From assembly GCA_003222035.1 (NCBI GenBank), contig QHUS01000053.1:37981-91363 (forward strand): DNA of 53,383 nucleotides, given 5' to 3'. Origin of the DNA: Gemmatimonadota bacterium (GTDB lineage Bacteria > Gemmatimonadota > Gemmatimonadetes > Gemmatimonadales > GWC2-71-9). Positions 16,195-26,184 of this stretch are shown here, one piece after another. How positions within the stretch are numbered: position 1 is the first letter of the stretch; each line of letters begins with the position of its first letter. Below the pieces are notes generated by a model, which worked only from the letters and a program-made list of their open reading frames with translations, did not search any database and had not been told where the DNA came from. A program made the position numbers and the translations under genes.

Positions 16195-16518
16195 ATGGTG
16201 CCGGAGTCCGTTGAAACGCCACGGGCGACGCGGTGGGCGCGCCTGCGCGACAATGTGCGGCGCTGCGAGCTGCGGCGGGGAGCCTGGTATCCCGTGGTGA
16301 GTCTGGCGCCGGGCGGGGCGGTGATCTGGTTACGCCAGAGCACCGCGACGGTGCCGCTCGCCTTCCTCGAACTCGTGCGAACCCGCCCGATACGCTGGAC
16401 GCTGGTTCCCCGAGAGCGGTACGCCGTGTGCCCCTGCTGCGCCGAGCGGGTCGCGATCGCGCACCCGCCGGAGCGGATGCGCTGCGGCCGATGTGAGGGA
16501 GAGTTCGCAGTCGCCTAG
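16195..16518 (+). CDS. Zinc-ribbon protein, paralogue C (short form)
   Basis: 107 residues, ATG at 16195 with AGGAGGGG upstream. Shares RWARLRDNVRRCELRRGAWYPVV and IRWTLVPRE with paralogues A, B and D, then RYAVCPCC, CGRC and FAVA. It lacks the ~12-residue loop (PxSWG segment) between the two modules and ends just after FAVA, without WDExYL, so it is an internally deleted and C-terminally shortened family member. Both cysteine pairs remain. Its last 4 bases overlap the end of the convergent receiver gene. Function unknown. Confidence 0.75.
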   Translation: MVPESVETPRATRWARLRDNVRRCELRRGAWYPVVSLAPGGAVIWLRQSTATVPLAFLELVRTRPIRWTLVPRERYAVCPCCAERVAIAHPPERMRCGRCEGEFAVA

Positions 16519-16964
16519 GCCTCGGCAGCAGCGGTCTTCACGATCGCCCATCCCAGTCCCGCGATTCCGCGAATCGCTTCCTCGAGGCGCGCGAAGTCCA
16601 CTGGTTTGGTGAGAAACCCGTCGGCGGCGAGCGTGGCGAGCTGTTCTTGCTCGGCGTCGGACGCGGTGAGCACGATGACCGACAGGCGCCGCCAGCGCGG
16701 CTCCTCGCGGATTCGCAGGAGCACGTCCCGGCCATCGAGGAGCGGCAGCCGCAGATCGAGCAACAAGAGGTCGGGGCGCGGCACGCCGCGATGCTGACCC
16801 TCGCGCCGCAAGAACGCCAACGCCTGCTCGCCATCCGTGACGATCCACAGCCGGTTCTGAAGCTTGGCGCGTTGCAACGCGCGCCGCGTCAGCTCGACGT
16901 CGTTCGGATCGTCCTCGACGAGGAGGATGTTGCTGGGCGTGGGGCCACGGACCATGGCGCCCAT
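16515..16964 (-). CDS. Stand-alone receiver protein (CheY/Rcp1-like)
   Basis: About 149 residues; ATG at 16964 or 16955, or GTG at 16985, are all possible and no ribosome site decides. A single receiver domain is present: NILLVEDDPNDVELTRRALQ with the acidic pair, PDLLLLDLRLPLLDGRDVL with the phospho-acceptor Asp, VIVLTAS and FLTKPVDF with the conserved Thr-Lys. VEDDPNDV is typical of Rcp1-type regulators that pair with phytochrome or other hybrid kinases. No output domain, so it acts by protein contact. Lies downstream of paralogue D on the same strand. Confidence 0.85.
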   Translation of the reverse strand: MGAMVRGPTPSNILLVEDDPNDVELTRRALQRAKLQNRLWIVTDGEQALAFLRREGQHRGVPRPDLLLLDLRLPLLDGRDVLLRIREEPRWRRLSVIVLTASDAEQEQLATLAADGFLTKPVDFARLEEAIRGIAGLGWAIVKTAAAEA

Positions 16965-16996
16965 CTTAAGCTTGGGGCCCCGCACGACTCAAGGGG

Positions 16997-17377
16997 CTAA
17001 CCCGGCCTGAGATAACGCTCATCCCACGCGACGGGGAACGATCGCTCGCAGCGCGTGCACCGTTTCTCGCTGGAGGGCCGGCCCACGGGAGCGCGTGCCG
17101 CGCAGTTCGGGCACACGACATAGAAGAACCCCCAGCTCTCGGGAAGGTTGGCGGCTTCGCGCGGTCGTGGGACGATGGTCCAGCGACTGGGGGGCGTCTC
17201 GCTGAGCTCCACGTCGTCCGACGGCACGCGCACGGGCGCGTTGTCCACCTCGAGCACGACCTCGCTCGACCCGAAACTCCGAACCACGTACCACGCTCCG
17301 CGCCGCAGCACGCTCTGGATGTCGCGTCGCAGGCGGGCCCAGCGCCGGCCAGGGAGCGGCGGGGAAGAGGCGGACAT
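16997..17377 (-). CDS. Zinc-ribbon protein, paralogue D
   Basis: 126 residues on the opposite strand from paralogues A-C. Full family architecture: RRWARLRRDIQSVLRRGAWYVV, VVLEVDNAPVRV, SRWTIVPRPRE, PESWGFFYVVCPNC, CTRC and FPVAWDERYLRPG. It is most like paralogue A at the C-terminus. Lies 6 bases downstream of the NGKxYDSV duplication protein and upstream of the receiver gene, so the three probably form one transcript. Function unknown; no signal peptide or membrane helix. Confidence 0.75.
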   Translation of the reverse strand: MSASSPPLPGRRWARLRRDIQSVLRRGAWYVVRSFGSSEVVLEVDNAPVRVPSDDVELSETPPSRWTIVPRPREAANLPESWGFFYVVCPNCAARAPVGRPSSEKRCTRCERSFPVAWDERYLRPG

Positions 17378-17383
17378 ACGGGG

Positions 17384-17794
17384 TCAACCGCGGCGGAACA
17401 GCCACCAGGCCACCAGCACGCCGACAGCGATCCACATGGCGACACGCCACACGGGGGTGCCACCCGCGGCCTCGCCCTCGGCTTCGACGACGGCACGTGA
17501 CGGCAGTGGTCGGGGACGCTCCGTTGCCGGAAGGCTCGCCATCGCCCGCTCGTACGCGTGACGAACGTCGGGCGGCATCGCCTCCACGCTGTCGTACTTC
17601 TTGCCGTTGACGACGATCTCGCGAACCGTCGCCTTGATGTGTGTTCCTCCACCGCGCTGCAAGATCGACAGGATCTCCTCTCCGCCGCTCTTCCGCAGGG
17701 TCTCGAGCGCCAGGTCGTACTCCTTGCGGACGTCGGGCGGCATCGCGTCGACGCTGTCGTACTCCTTGCCGTTGAACACGATCTTGAGGCTCAC
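17384..17794 (-). CDS. Membrane-anchored protein with duplicated NGKxYDSV motif
   Basis: 136 residues from GTG at 17794; longer readings run into the divergent peptidase gene. Two copies of a ~29-residue unit are evident: IVFNGKEYDSVDAMPPDVRKEY (residues ~5-26) and IVVNGKKYDSVEAMPPDVRHAY (residues ~61-82). A Gly/Glu-rich linker follows, and a single C-terminal membrane helix (VWRVAMWIAVGVLVAWWLF) with RRG at the end, so the repeats probably face the cytoplasm as a tail-anchored protein. No known family recognised. First gene of a short operon with paralogue D and the receiver protein. Confidence 0.7.
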   Translation of the reverse strand: MSLKIVFNGKEYDSVDAMPPDVRKEYDLALETLRKSGGEEILSILQRGGGTHIKATVREIVVNGKKYDSVEAMPPDVRHAYERAMASLPATERPRPLPSRAVVEAEGEAAGGTPVWRVAMWIAVGVLVAWWLFRRG

Positions 17795-17873
17795 GAGCCC
17801 CAAGGTAGGGAGCGGCAGACGCCCGGAGCAAGGGTTAGCTTTTCGACCGGCCCTAACCCCCGGGTGGACTCCG

Positions 17874-19334
17874 ATGCGCCTTGCCTTTCCCGTAGCCCCG
17901 CTCGCGCTCCTGACCCTCGCCGCCATCCCCGCCACCGCACAGGAGACGCCCGCGGAAAAGACCGCCGCCGCCGACGTCATCCGCCGCATGGGCGAGCTCG
18001 AGCGCTCGCTCGCCCTCCCCCCGCTCGTCGCGCGGCTCGCGGGCGCGCGCGACCCGCGTCGCGATGCCGTGATCGCCCGGGCGCGCGACTTGATGGACCG
18101 CGAGCTGCTGGCGATGGCCGATGACATCACCCGCCATCCGGAGACCGGGTGGAAGGAAGAGCGATCGGTGAAGATCCTCGCCGACTATCTGACGGCGCAC
18201 GGGTTCGCCATCGAGATGGGCGTCGCCGGCCTCAAGACGGCGTTCGTCGCGCGCTACACGAAGGGGACTCCGGGGGGGGCGGGGGGCCCGAACCTCGGCA
18301 TCATCGTCGAGTACGACGCGCTGCGCGGCACCAGCCGCGACTTCCACGGCGACCAGCACAGCGCCCAGGGGCCCGTCGGGCTCGCCGCGGCCGTCGCCGT
18401 GTCGGAGTTCCTCACGAGCTCGAAAACGCCCGGCACGGTGACCGTGTACGGCACCCCCGCCGAGGAGCTCGCGTCGCCGGCTGCCAAGACGGTTATGTAC
18501 AAGGCCGGCGTGTTCAAGGGGGCCGACGTGTTGATTCGGTCCCACTCGTCCACCGCGACCCAGGACCCCGGGCCGGGCTTCGGCAGCTGCTGCATGAACA
18601 TCAACGTGGTGCATTACACCTTCTCGGGCGCGCCGGCGCACCAGCTGCAGGCGTGGGACGGGCGGGACGCGCTGATGGGCGTGATCGAGCTGTTCAATCA
18701 CATCGACGGGCTCCGCAAGACGCTGCGGCCCGAGACCAAGATCCAAGGGATCATCACGGAGGGCGGCAAGGCTCCGAACGTCGTGCCGGACCGGGCCGCT
18801 GCCGAGTTCTGGATCCGCTACCCCGACCCGGTCTACCTGGCTCAGGTGAGCGCTTTGGTGAACGACGCCGCCCGCGGCGCTGCCCTCGCCACCGGGACCA
18901 AGGTGCGCATCGAGCTGGACTCGTCGTCGCGTAACGGCATCTCGGTCGCGGCGCTGAACGACCTGGCGTTCGCCTACCTGAAGAAGCTCGGCGCGACCAA
19001 GGTGGACGATTCCCCGGGGCGCCCGCTCCCCTTCGAAGAAACCGGGACGGTCGCGACGCAAATCCCCGGTGTCGGGCTCACCGCCCACAGCTCGAACGGT
19101 GGGTACCACACGTTCGAGATGGAAGCCGACGCGCTCGGCGAGGTGGGCCACCACGGGTTCATGGTGGACGCGCAGACCATGGCGGCGGTGCTGTATCACT
19201 TCGCCACCGACGCGCCGTACCGCGCCACGGTCAAGCGCGAATTCGACGGGCTGCATGGGCTGTATGACGAGTACCTCACGGCCCTGCGAAGCGCGTATCC
19301 GCTCCCGACCGTCCCCGAGCCGACGGGGAACTGA
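17874..19334 (+). CDS. M20-family amidohydrolase/peptidase, secreted
   Basis: 486 residues from ATG at 17874, which opens a signal peptide (MRLAFPVAPLALLTLAAIPATAQ). The M20D/AbgB-type layout is visible: HPETGWKEERSVKILADYL, LGIIVEYDALRGT, GDQHSAQGP, VYGTPAEELASPAAKTVM with the catalytic/metal Glu pair, IRSHSS, a dimerisation insert (INVVHYTFSGAPAHQLQAWDGRDALMGVIELF) and GHHGFMVDAQTM. Likely releases an acyl or aminoacyl group from a small peptide-like substrate in the periplasm. Followed after 3 bases by the S9 peptidase, suggesting joint peptide breakdown. Confidence 0.9.
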   Translation: MRLAFPVAPLALLTLAAIPATAQETPAEKTAAADVIRRMGELERSLALPPLVARLAGARDPRRDAVIARARDLMDRELLAMADDITRHPETGWKEERSVKILADYLTAHGFAIEMGVAGLKTAFVARYTKGTPGGAGGPNLGIIVEYDALRGTSRDFHGDQHSAQGPVGLAAAVAVSEFLTSSKTPGTVTVYGTPAEELASPAAKTVMYKAGVFKGADVLIRSHSSTATQDPGPGFGSCCMNINVVHYTFSGAPAHQLQAWDGRDALMGVIELFNHIDGLRKTLRPETKIQGIITEGGKAPNVVPDRAAAEFWIRYPDPVYLAQVSALVNDAARGAALATGTKVRIELDSSSRNGISVAALNDLAFAYLKKLGATKVDDSPGRPLPFEETGTVATQIPGVGLTAHSSNGGYHTFEMEADALGEVGHHGFMVDAQTMAAVLYHFATDAPYRATVKREFDGLHGLYDEYLTALRSAYPLPTVPEPTGN

Positions 19335-19337
19335 CCC

Positions 19338-21446
19338 ATGCGCCCCGCTCCGATGCTCCTTGCCGTCACGAGCTTTGTCGGCGTCGCGGCCCTGCGGGCG
19401 CAGCAGCGCGCCATTTCCGACAGCGACCTGTACGCGTTCCGCTGGATCGCGAGCCCGCAGATCTCGCCTGACGGGCGACAAGTCGCCTACGTGCTCGTGA
19501 CCGTGAACGCGAAGCACGACGGCTACGAGACGAGCCTCTGGATCGTGGGGACGGACGGCGCGTCGCCGCCCCGCAGGCTCACGGCCGGCCCGCGCGACGG
19601 CGCGCCGCGCTGGTCGCGGGACGGCAAGACGCTGGCGTTCGTGCGTCCCAAGGACAGCCATCCCCAGCTCTATGTGCTGTCGCTCGCGGGCGGCGAGGCC
19701 CAACAGCTCACGGACCTCCCCAAGGGTGCGGCGGCGGCCGCGTGGTCGCCCGACGGGAAGACGATAGCGTTCACCAGCTCCACCACACCGGACGACCTTG
19801 AGAAGAAGAAGAAGGAGAAGACCGACGAGCCGAAGAGCGACGTGCGGGTCATCGTGCAGGCCGAATACCGGGCGGACGACGAAGGATGGGTGGACCCGAC
19901 CGAGCACTCCCACATCTGGACCGTCTCCGCCGCGGTCCCGGGGAGCGGAGAACAGCCGGCGGAGGCGCACCAGGTCACCACGGGAACGTTCGACGAGAAC
20001 GCGCCGCAGTGGAGTCCCGACGGGGCGCGCATCTACTTCGCCTCGGATCGGGTCGTGGAGTCGTACTACTATCCACCCGACAACAACTTTTATTCCGTGC
20101 CGGCGGCGGGCGGCGCCCTCGACACGGCGGCGAACATCGATGGTCCGATTTTCGGTCCCGTCCTCTCGCCCGACGGCAAGGCCGTCGCGTTCCGCGGTTG
20201 GATCAACCCGCGAGCGGCCCGGTCGTACAACCAGTCCGATCTGTTCGTGTCACGTGGCCGGACCGCAAAGAATCTCACGGCCGACTACGACTTCGACATG
20301 GGCGGGAGCGTGCTGGGCGACCAGGCGCCGCCGCGCGGCGGTGAAGGCTCGAGTCCCACCGTCTGGACGGCCGAGGGCAAGGCGATCATCGTGGCCACCA
20401 CCGAGCACGGCCGCTCGAACCTGGTGCGGTTCGACGCCCAGACCGGCGCGCGCGAGCCGCTGACCACGGGCGACCACGCCGTCCTTGCCTACACCGCCAC
20501 GCCCGACGCCCGCACGGTCGCGCTCACGATCGGCGATCCGACGCACCTCCCCGACCTCTATGTGCTCGACGCGTCGAGCAAACGGCTACGGCAGCTCACG
20601 CACGCGAACGACTCGCTGTTCTCGAAGCTGCAGCTCGTGACGCCCGAAGATTTCTGGTACCCGAGCTTCGACGGCAGGAAAATCGAGACCTGGATCTTGA
20701 AGCCCGTGGGCTTCTCGCCCGGCAAAAAATATCCACTGATCCTCAACATTCACGGGGGCCCGCACACCGCGTACGGCTACATCTTCTTCCACGAGATGCA
20801 ATGGATGGCCGCGAAGGGATACGTCGTGGTCTATCCCAACCCCCGGGGGAGCACGACCTACGGGCAGGAGTTCGGCAACATCATTCAGTACAAATACCCC
20901 GGCGACGATTACCGCGACTTGATGATCGCCGTCGATTCCGTGATCCGTCGCGGCTACGTGGACTCGACCCGGCTCGGCGTGACGGGCGGGTCGGGTGGCG
21001 GCCTGCTCACCGACTGGACCGTGGGGCACACGCACCGCTTCGCCGCCGCGGTGTCGCAGCGCGACGTGGCCGACTGGCTTGGCTTCTGGTATACGGCGGA
21101 CTTCACGCTGTTCCAGCCGACGTGGTTCCGCTCCACGCCGTTCCGCGACCCGCAGGAGTTCCTCGCCCGATCGCCGGTGCGCTACGCGGACAGCGTCACC
21201 ACGCCGCTGATGTTCATCCTGGGCGACGCGGACCTGCGGGCGCCGCCCAACCAGGGGGGTGAGGCGATGTTCCGCGCCCTCAAGTACCTGCGCAAGACGA
21301 CCGTCATGGTGCGCTTTCCGGCTGAGTCACACGAGCTGTCGCGCTCCGGGAAGCCGGTCCATCGCGTGGAGCGGCTGCAGCACATCCTCAACTGGTTCGA
21401 CAAGTATCTGCTGGGGAAAGCCGTCAAGCTGTACGACGTGCAATGA
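19338..21446 (+). CDS. S9-family peptidase (prolyl oligopeptidase-like)
   Basis: 702 residues with a signal peptide ending LRAQ. The N-terminal propeller carries PD40/TolB-like blades (ISPDGRQVAYV, WSRDGKTLAFV, WSPDGKTIAFTSS, WSPDGARIYFASD). The C-terminal alpha/beta-hydrolase contains NIHGGPHTAYGYIF (oxyanion region), the nucleophile elbow GGSGGG, FILGDADLRAPPNQGG with the Asp and AESHELSRSGK with the His, a complete triad. Dipeptidyl or acylaminoacyl peptidase activity is expected. A charged KKKKEK loop interrupts one blade. Downstream hairpins end the transcript. Confidence 0.95.
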   Translation: MRPAPMLLAVTSFVGVAALRAQQRAISDSDLYAFRWIASPQISPDGRQVAYVLVTVNAKHDGYETSLWIVGTDGASPPRRLTAGPRDGAPRWSRDGKTLAFVRPKDSHPQLYVLSLAGGEAQQLTDLPKGAAAAAWSPDGKTIAFTSSTTPDDLEKKKKEKTDEPKSDVRVIVQAEYRADDEGWVDPTEHSHIWTVSAAVPGSGEQPAEAHQVTTGTFDENAPQWSPDGARIYFASDRVVESYYYPPDNNFYSVPAAGGALDTAANIDGPIFGPVLSPDGKAVAFRGWINPRAARSYNQSDLFVSRGRTAKNLTADYDFDMGGSVLGDQAPPRGGEGSSPTVWTAEGKAIIVATTEHGRSNLVRFDAQTGAREPLTTGDHAVLAYTATPDARTVALTIGDPTHLPDLYVLDASSKRLRQLTHANDSLFSKLQLVTPEDFWYPSFDGRKIETWILKPVGFSPGKKYPLILNIHGGPHTAYGYIFFHEMQWMAAKGYVVVYPNPRGSTTYGQEFGNIIQYKYPGDDYRDLMIAVDSVIRRGYVDSTRLGVTGGSGGGLLTDWTVGHTHRFAAAVSQRDVADWLGFWYTADFTLFQPTWFRSTPFRDPQEFLARSPVRYADSVTTPLMFILGDADLRAPPNQGGEAMFRALKYLRKTTVMVRFPAESHELSRSGKPVHRVERLQHILNWFDKYLLGKAVKLYDVQ

Positions 21447-21450
21447 CCGC

Positions 21451-21505
21451 GTCGCCGCACCGGCGACAACGGGTCAGTCGGCGCCCCACCAAAGCGGGCG
21501 CCGAC
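21451..21505. terminator. Twin hairpins between convergent genes
   Basis: Two perfect stems follow the S9 stop: GTCGCCG-CAC-CGGCGAC (21451-21467) and GTCGGCGCCC-N9-GGGCGCCGAC (21477-21505). They lie 13 bases before the stop of the convergent secreted-protein gene and can act in both directions. No clear U-tract. Confidence 0.65.
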
Positions 21506-21518
21506 CGAGTGTTCCGTG

Positions 21519-22157
21519 TCAGGAAGGGTAGAACCGCATCTGCAGCAGCTTGAGCCCGTTGTTGTCGTACTGCCAGAGAAAGTCCTGCAGGCAGGTAGCG
21601 AACAGGCTCACGCTCGGGGTGCCGCACGCCAGCTGGGCGGGGCTCCCCGGGACGAGGGTAATGGTCGTGAGCGCGCTGGTCACGTCGCGGAATTTGCTCT
21701 TGCCCGTGCCGCGCACGAAGACCTCGTTGTCGGTCGAGCACAAGATCGTCGCCTCGCCTGTGATCGGATCGACGAACGTCGCGCAGGTAGCGATCTTGGA
21801 TTGTCCACCCGGCTTGCCGAGCGCGCGGGCCCAGACGGTGTACGTACCTGGAACGGGGAGGGAGAACGAGGCTTCGCCGTCGGTCCCGTTCTTGTCGAGC
21901 ACCTCGAACACGCCGTCGGCCGCTTGACTGAGCAGAATCTTCGTCGTCACGGCGTCGCCGGTGCGGGTCCCGAGGTCAACGAAGATGACGTTGCCGCTCC
22001 CGTTTCCATTCATGTTGGGGTTCTTGTCGTGCGAGACCCCGATGATGTTGAGATTGTAATGCGAGCCGCTGGGCGCGCCATTGCCGGTCTGCGCGGCAGC
22101 CACAGCCGTTGCGGTCAGCGCCGCTATAGCCGCAACCAAGTGGAATGTGAAACGCAT
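21519..22157 (-). CDS. Secreted protein of unknown function
   Basis: 212 residues with a Sec signal peptide (MRFTFHLVAAIAALTATAVAAAQ); AAGGAGG lies 4 bases before the ATG. The mature protein opens with GSHYNLNIIGVSHDKNPNMNGNGSGNVIFVDLG, followed by a beta-rich region (FEVLDKNGTDGEASFSLPVPGTYTVWARALGKPGG) resembling an Ig-like or carbohydrate-binding fold, and five cysteines in the C-terminal two thirds (two of them free-standing pairs likely to form disulfides). The family is not identified with a function. Extracytoplasmic location is well supported. Confidence 0.75.
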   Translation of the reverse strand: MRFTFHLVAAIAALTATAVAAAQTGNGAPSGSHYNLNIIGVSHDKNPNMNGNGSGNVIFVDLGTRTGDAVTTKILLSQAADGVFEVLDKNGTDGEASFSLPVPGTYTVWARALGKPGGQSKIATCATFVDPITGEATILCSTDNEVFVRGTGKSKFRDVTSALTTITLVPGSPAQLACGTPSVSLFATCLQDFLWQYDNNGLKLLQMRFYPS

Positions 22158-22408
22158 GCGTCCTCCTTCAATCGGTATAGCTGCGTACTCAGCTGCACGA
22201 TGGGCGCTAGGGATTCCCGCGGGCGCAACGGGGCTTGGTCGAGCCGTGGTGTCTCACGACTCCCGCTCACTATGGAGGCAAACTCACTCGGCGCGGAGTG
22301 AGGGGGCTCACGACGGTGGTGGCCGCTGGTCGACCGTGATTTGCCGTTGCCCGACCCACACTGCGGGTCACTAGGCACGCACGATCGAGGGTCGTACGTT
22401 AGAGAGCC
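22158..22408. other. Divergent intergenic region
   Basis: 251 bp between the divergent secreted-protein and DUF421 genes. It holds two inverted repeats: AGCTG-N6-CAGCT (22179-22194), close upstream of the secreted-protein gene, and CTCACTC-GGCGCG-GAGTGAG (22283-22302). No good -35/-10 pair or open frame is evident. Confidence 0.5.
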
Positions 22409-22930
22409 TTGACCGCCTCCTGGCACACCCTGCTCGACGTTGCGCTCCGCACGTCCATCGTCTACCTCGCCCTGCTCGTCGGGCTCCGGCTCACCGGCAC
22501 CCGCCAGCTCGGCCAGATGTCCACCTTCGATCTGGTGCTGCTCCTGATCATCGCGAACGCGGTGCAGAACGCCATGGTCGGACCGGACACGAGCCTCGCG
22601 GGCGGGCTCGTGGCCGCGGGCGTGCTGATCGGCTGGCATCGGATTATCGAATGGTGGCGGCTGCGCAGCCGGCGCGCGGCGAAGCTGCTCGCGGGCGAAG
22701 GCATTATGCTCATCCACCGCGGCCATGTCCTCGAGGAGCACCTGCACCGGGGCGGCATTACGCGGGACGAGCTGCAGCAGGCGCTCCGGGAGCACGGCGT
22801 GGCCCGCGTGGACGACGTCCTGCTCGCGGTGCTCGAGCCCGATGGGACCGTCAGCGTCATCCGGAATGATGAGGTGGCACCCGGCTCGCGGCCGCACCAC
22901 CGCATCAAGGCAGTACGCAGACAGCAGTAG
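22409..22930 (+). CDS. DUF421 (YetF-type) membrane protein
   Basis: 173 residues from TTG at 22409 (AGAGAG upstream). Three membrane segments (TSIVYLALLVGLRLTG, DLVLLLIIANAVQNAMVG, LVAAGVLIGWHRIIEWW) precede a cytoplasmic domain with AAKLLAGEGIMLIHRGHVLEEHLHRGGITRDELQQALREHGV and VLLAVLEPDGTVSVI. The RLTGTRQLGQMSTFDLV signature between helices 1 and 2 and the LREHGV motif are classic for DUF421. Family members (YetF, YrbG-like) are of uncertain function, linked in Bacillus spores to small-molecule or lipid handling. It probably stands alone; the tig start is 46 bases downstream. Confidence 0.85.
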   Translation: MTASWHTLLDVALRTSIVYLALLVGLRLTGTRQLGQMSTFDLVLLLIIANAVQNAMVGPDTSLAGGLVAAGVLIGWHRIIEWWRLRSRRAAKLLAGEGIMLIHRGHVLEEHLHRGGITRDELQQALREHGVARVDDVLLAVLEPDGTVSVIRNDEVAPGSRPHHRIKAVRRQQ

Positions 22931-22976
22931 GCAGGGCCAACCGGTCTCGCGGGCCCTAGTTAGATTTCATCCCAGC

Positions 22977-24227
22977 ATGCCCACCATCCTGATCAAGAAA
23001 ACGGGCGAGGAGCCCGGGGCAGCCTCGCTCTCCGTGACCGTGCCGGTCGAGCAGGTCCAGGAAGCCGAGGAGCGCGCCGCGACCGCCTACCAGCAGCGGG
23101 CCCGGCTGCCCGGCTTCCGGAAGGGCAAGGCGCCGGCGGCGCTCGTGAAGCGACAGTTCGCCGACGACATCCGGCAGCAGACGCTGCAAGAGCTGATTCG
23201 CCAGAGTTGGAAAGCCGCGGTCGCGCAGGAGTCGCTCAAGCCGATCGCCGACCCGCACATCCACAATCTGAAGTGGGACGCCGGCGCTCCGGTCACCTTC
23301 GAGTTTCACGTCGAGGTGAAACCCGAGATCACGCTGGAGCGGATCGGCAAGTTTCACCTCAAGCGCGCGGTGCCCAAGGTTTCGGAGGACCGCGTGCTCG
23401 CCCAGTTGCACGAACTGCGCGAGCAGAAGGCCCCCTGGACGCCGGTGGCCGGCGAGAAGCCCAGGCCCAAAGACCTGGTGCACGTCACCATCGCGACGCG
23501 CGCGGACGGAACCACGGTCAAGGACCCTCAATCCTACCAGATCGTGCTGGGCGAGGGACGGGCAATCCCCGACGTGGAAGAGCGCATCATGGGAATGCTG
23601 CCGGAAGAGTCCCTGGACGCGACGGTGCGGTTTCCGCCGGACTTCCCCGATGAAGCGAAGCGGGGGCAGCCGCGGGACATCCGGGTCACGTTGCACGAGG
23701 TGAAGCGGCAACAGCTGGCGGAGCTCAACGATGCGTTCGCCCGCGAGGTCGGTGACTTCGAGTCCCTCGAGGCGCTGCGCAAGGCGGTGCGGGAGGACCT
23801 TCAACAGGAGGCCGAGCGCGAGGCCGACGCCCAGGTCCGCCGCGACCTGATCGACCAGATCGTTCAGGCGAACCGGGTCGTCGCGCCGCGCCCGCTGGTG
23901 GAGCGGGCCCTGTACGTCTACGCCCAGGCGTACGGGATTCCGGAGGAGCGCTTCGCCGACTTCTCGCGCGAATTCCACTCTGTAGCGGAGGCGCAGGTGC
24001 GGCGCGACCTGATCCTGGACTGGCTGGTCGAGCATCACGACCTGCGGGCCACCGAGGCGGACCTCGACCAGCGGCTCCAGGAGCTCGCGGCCCGGCGCGG
24101 CACCACCGCCGCCGAGCTGCGCGCCTCGCTCGAGAAAGCCAAGCGGCTGCGTGACCTGGAGCGCGGCCTGACCGAAGAGAAAGTGTTTACGTTCCTGCTG
24201 TCGCAATCCACCGTGGAGCCAGCGTGA
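22977..24227 (+). CDS. tig: Trigger factor
   Basis: 416 residues from ATG at 22977. The ribosome-binding domain contains the signature [18 protein letters not shown] (residues ~42-59, GFRK loop that docks at the exit tunnel). A PPIase-like middle domain (residues ~150-240, [19 protein letters not shown]) and an alpha-helical C-terminal substrate-binding domain follow. It is a ribosome-associated folding chaperone with peptidyl-prolyl isomerase activity. Its stop overlaps the clpP start (GTGA), coupling chaperone and protease as in many bacteria. Slightly shorter than E. coli Tig (432). Confidence 0.97.
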   Translation: MPTILIKKTGEEPGAASLSVTVPVEQVQEAEERAATAYQQRARLPGFRKGKAPAALVKRQFADDIRQQTLQELIRQSWKAAVAQESLKPIADPHIHNLKWDAGAPVTFEFHVEVKPEITLERIGKFHLKRAVPKVSEDRVLAQLHELREQKAPWTPVAGEKPRPKDLVHVTIATRADGTTVKDPQSYQIVLGEGRAIPDVEERIMGMLPEESLDATVRFPPDFPDEAKRGQPRDIRVTLHEVKRQQLAELNDAFAREVGDFESLEALRKAVREDLQQEAEREADAQVRRDLIDQIVQANRVVAPRPLVERALYVYAQAYGIPEERFADFSREFHSVAEAQVRRDLILDWLVEHHDLRATEADLDQRLQELAARRGTTAAELRASLEKAKRLRDLERGLTEEKVFTFLLSQSTVEPA

Positions 24228-24847
24228 CGACGAAGAGCCAGATCTATCCGCCCTACATCATCGAACGCTCGAGCCGTGGCGAGCGCACCTACGACATCTT
24301 CAGCCGGCTGCTCATGGATCGCATCGTGTTCCTGGGCACGCAGATCAACGACGAGGTGTCGAACATCATCATCGCGCAGCTCCTGTTTCTCGATGCCGAC
24401 AACCCGGAGCGCGACATCTATCTGTACATCAACTCGCCCGGCGGGCTCGTGTCGTCCGGGATGGCGATCTACGATACGATGCAGTTCCTGCGCGCCCCGG
24501 TGAACACCATCTGCATGGGCATGGCCGCCTCGATGGGCTCCTTCCTGCTCGCCGCGGGTCGCAAGGGCAAGCGCCAGGCGCTGCCGCACGCCCGTATCAT
24601 GATGCACCAGCCCTCGGGCGGCACCCAGGGCACGGCCTCCGATATCGAGATCCAGGCCCGGGAAATCCTGTACCTGCGCGGCAAGCTGAACGAGCTGTAC
24701 GCCAAGCACACCGGCCAGACCGTCGATCAGATCGAGAAAGACATGGATCGTGATCGTTTCATGTCGGCGGAAGAGGCGAAGGAGTACGGGCTAATCGACC
24801 ACGTAATCGCTAACTTCCAGGATATCGACGACGGGAAAAAGAAGTGA
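24224..24847 (+). CDS. clpP: ATP-dependent Clp protease proteolytic subunit
   Basis: 207 residues, GTG start overlapping the tig stop. All hallmarks are present: [35 protein letters not shown] (oxyanion), [15 protein letters not shown] with the nucleophile Ser, [11 protein letters not shown] with His, and the Asp in the ADE region before the handle ([19 protein letters not shown]). Forms a tetradecameric barrel fed by ClpX, encoded next. The start is close to the mature N-terminus, so little or no propeptide is evident. Confidence 0.98.
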   Translation: MTTKSQIYPPYIIERSSRGERTYDIFSRLLMDRIVFLGTQINDEVSNIIIAQLLFLDADNPERDIYLYINSPGGLVSSGMAIYDTMQFLRAPVNTICMGMAASMGSFLLAAGRKGKRQALPHARIMMHQPSGGTQGTASDIEIQAREILYLRGKLNELYAKHTGQTVDQIEKDMDRDRFMSAEEAKEYGLIDHVIANFQDIDDGKKK

Positions 24848-24888
24848 CGGCTTGCGCCAGCACCCCGACTTTCCCATACTAGGGCGAC

Positions 24889-26180
<1,292 letters not shown>

Positions 26181-26184
<4 letters not shown>

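Noticed and set aside
17853-19970. A 705-codon minus-strand open frame opposite the M20 and S9 genes
   Set aside because: GC-rich third positions keep antisense frames open; it has Arg/Gly-rich composition, no domain, and overlaps two well-supported genes on the other strand.
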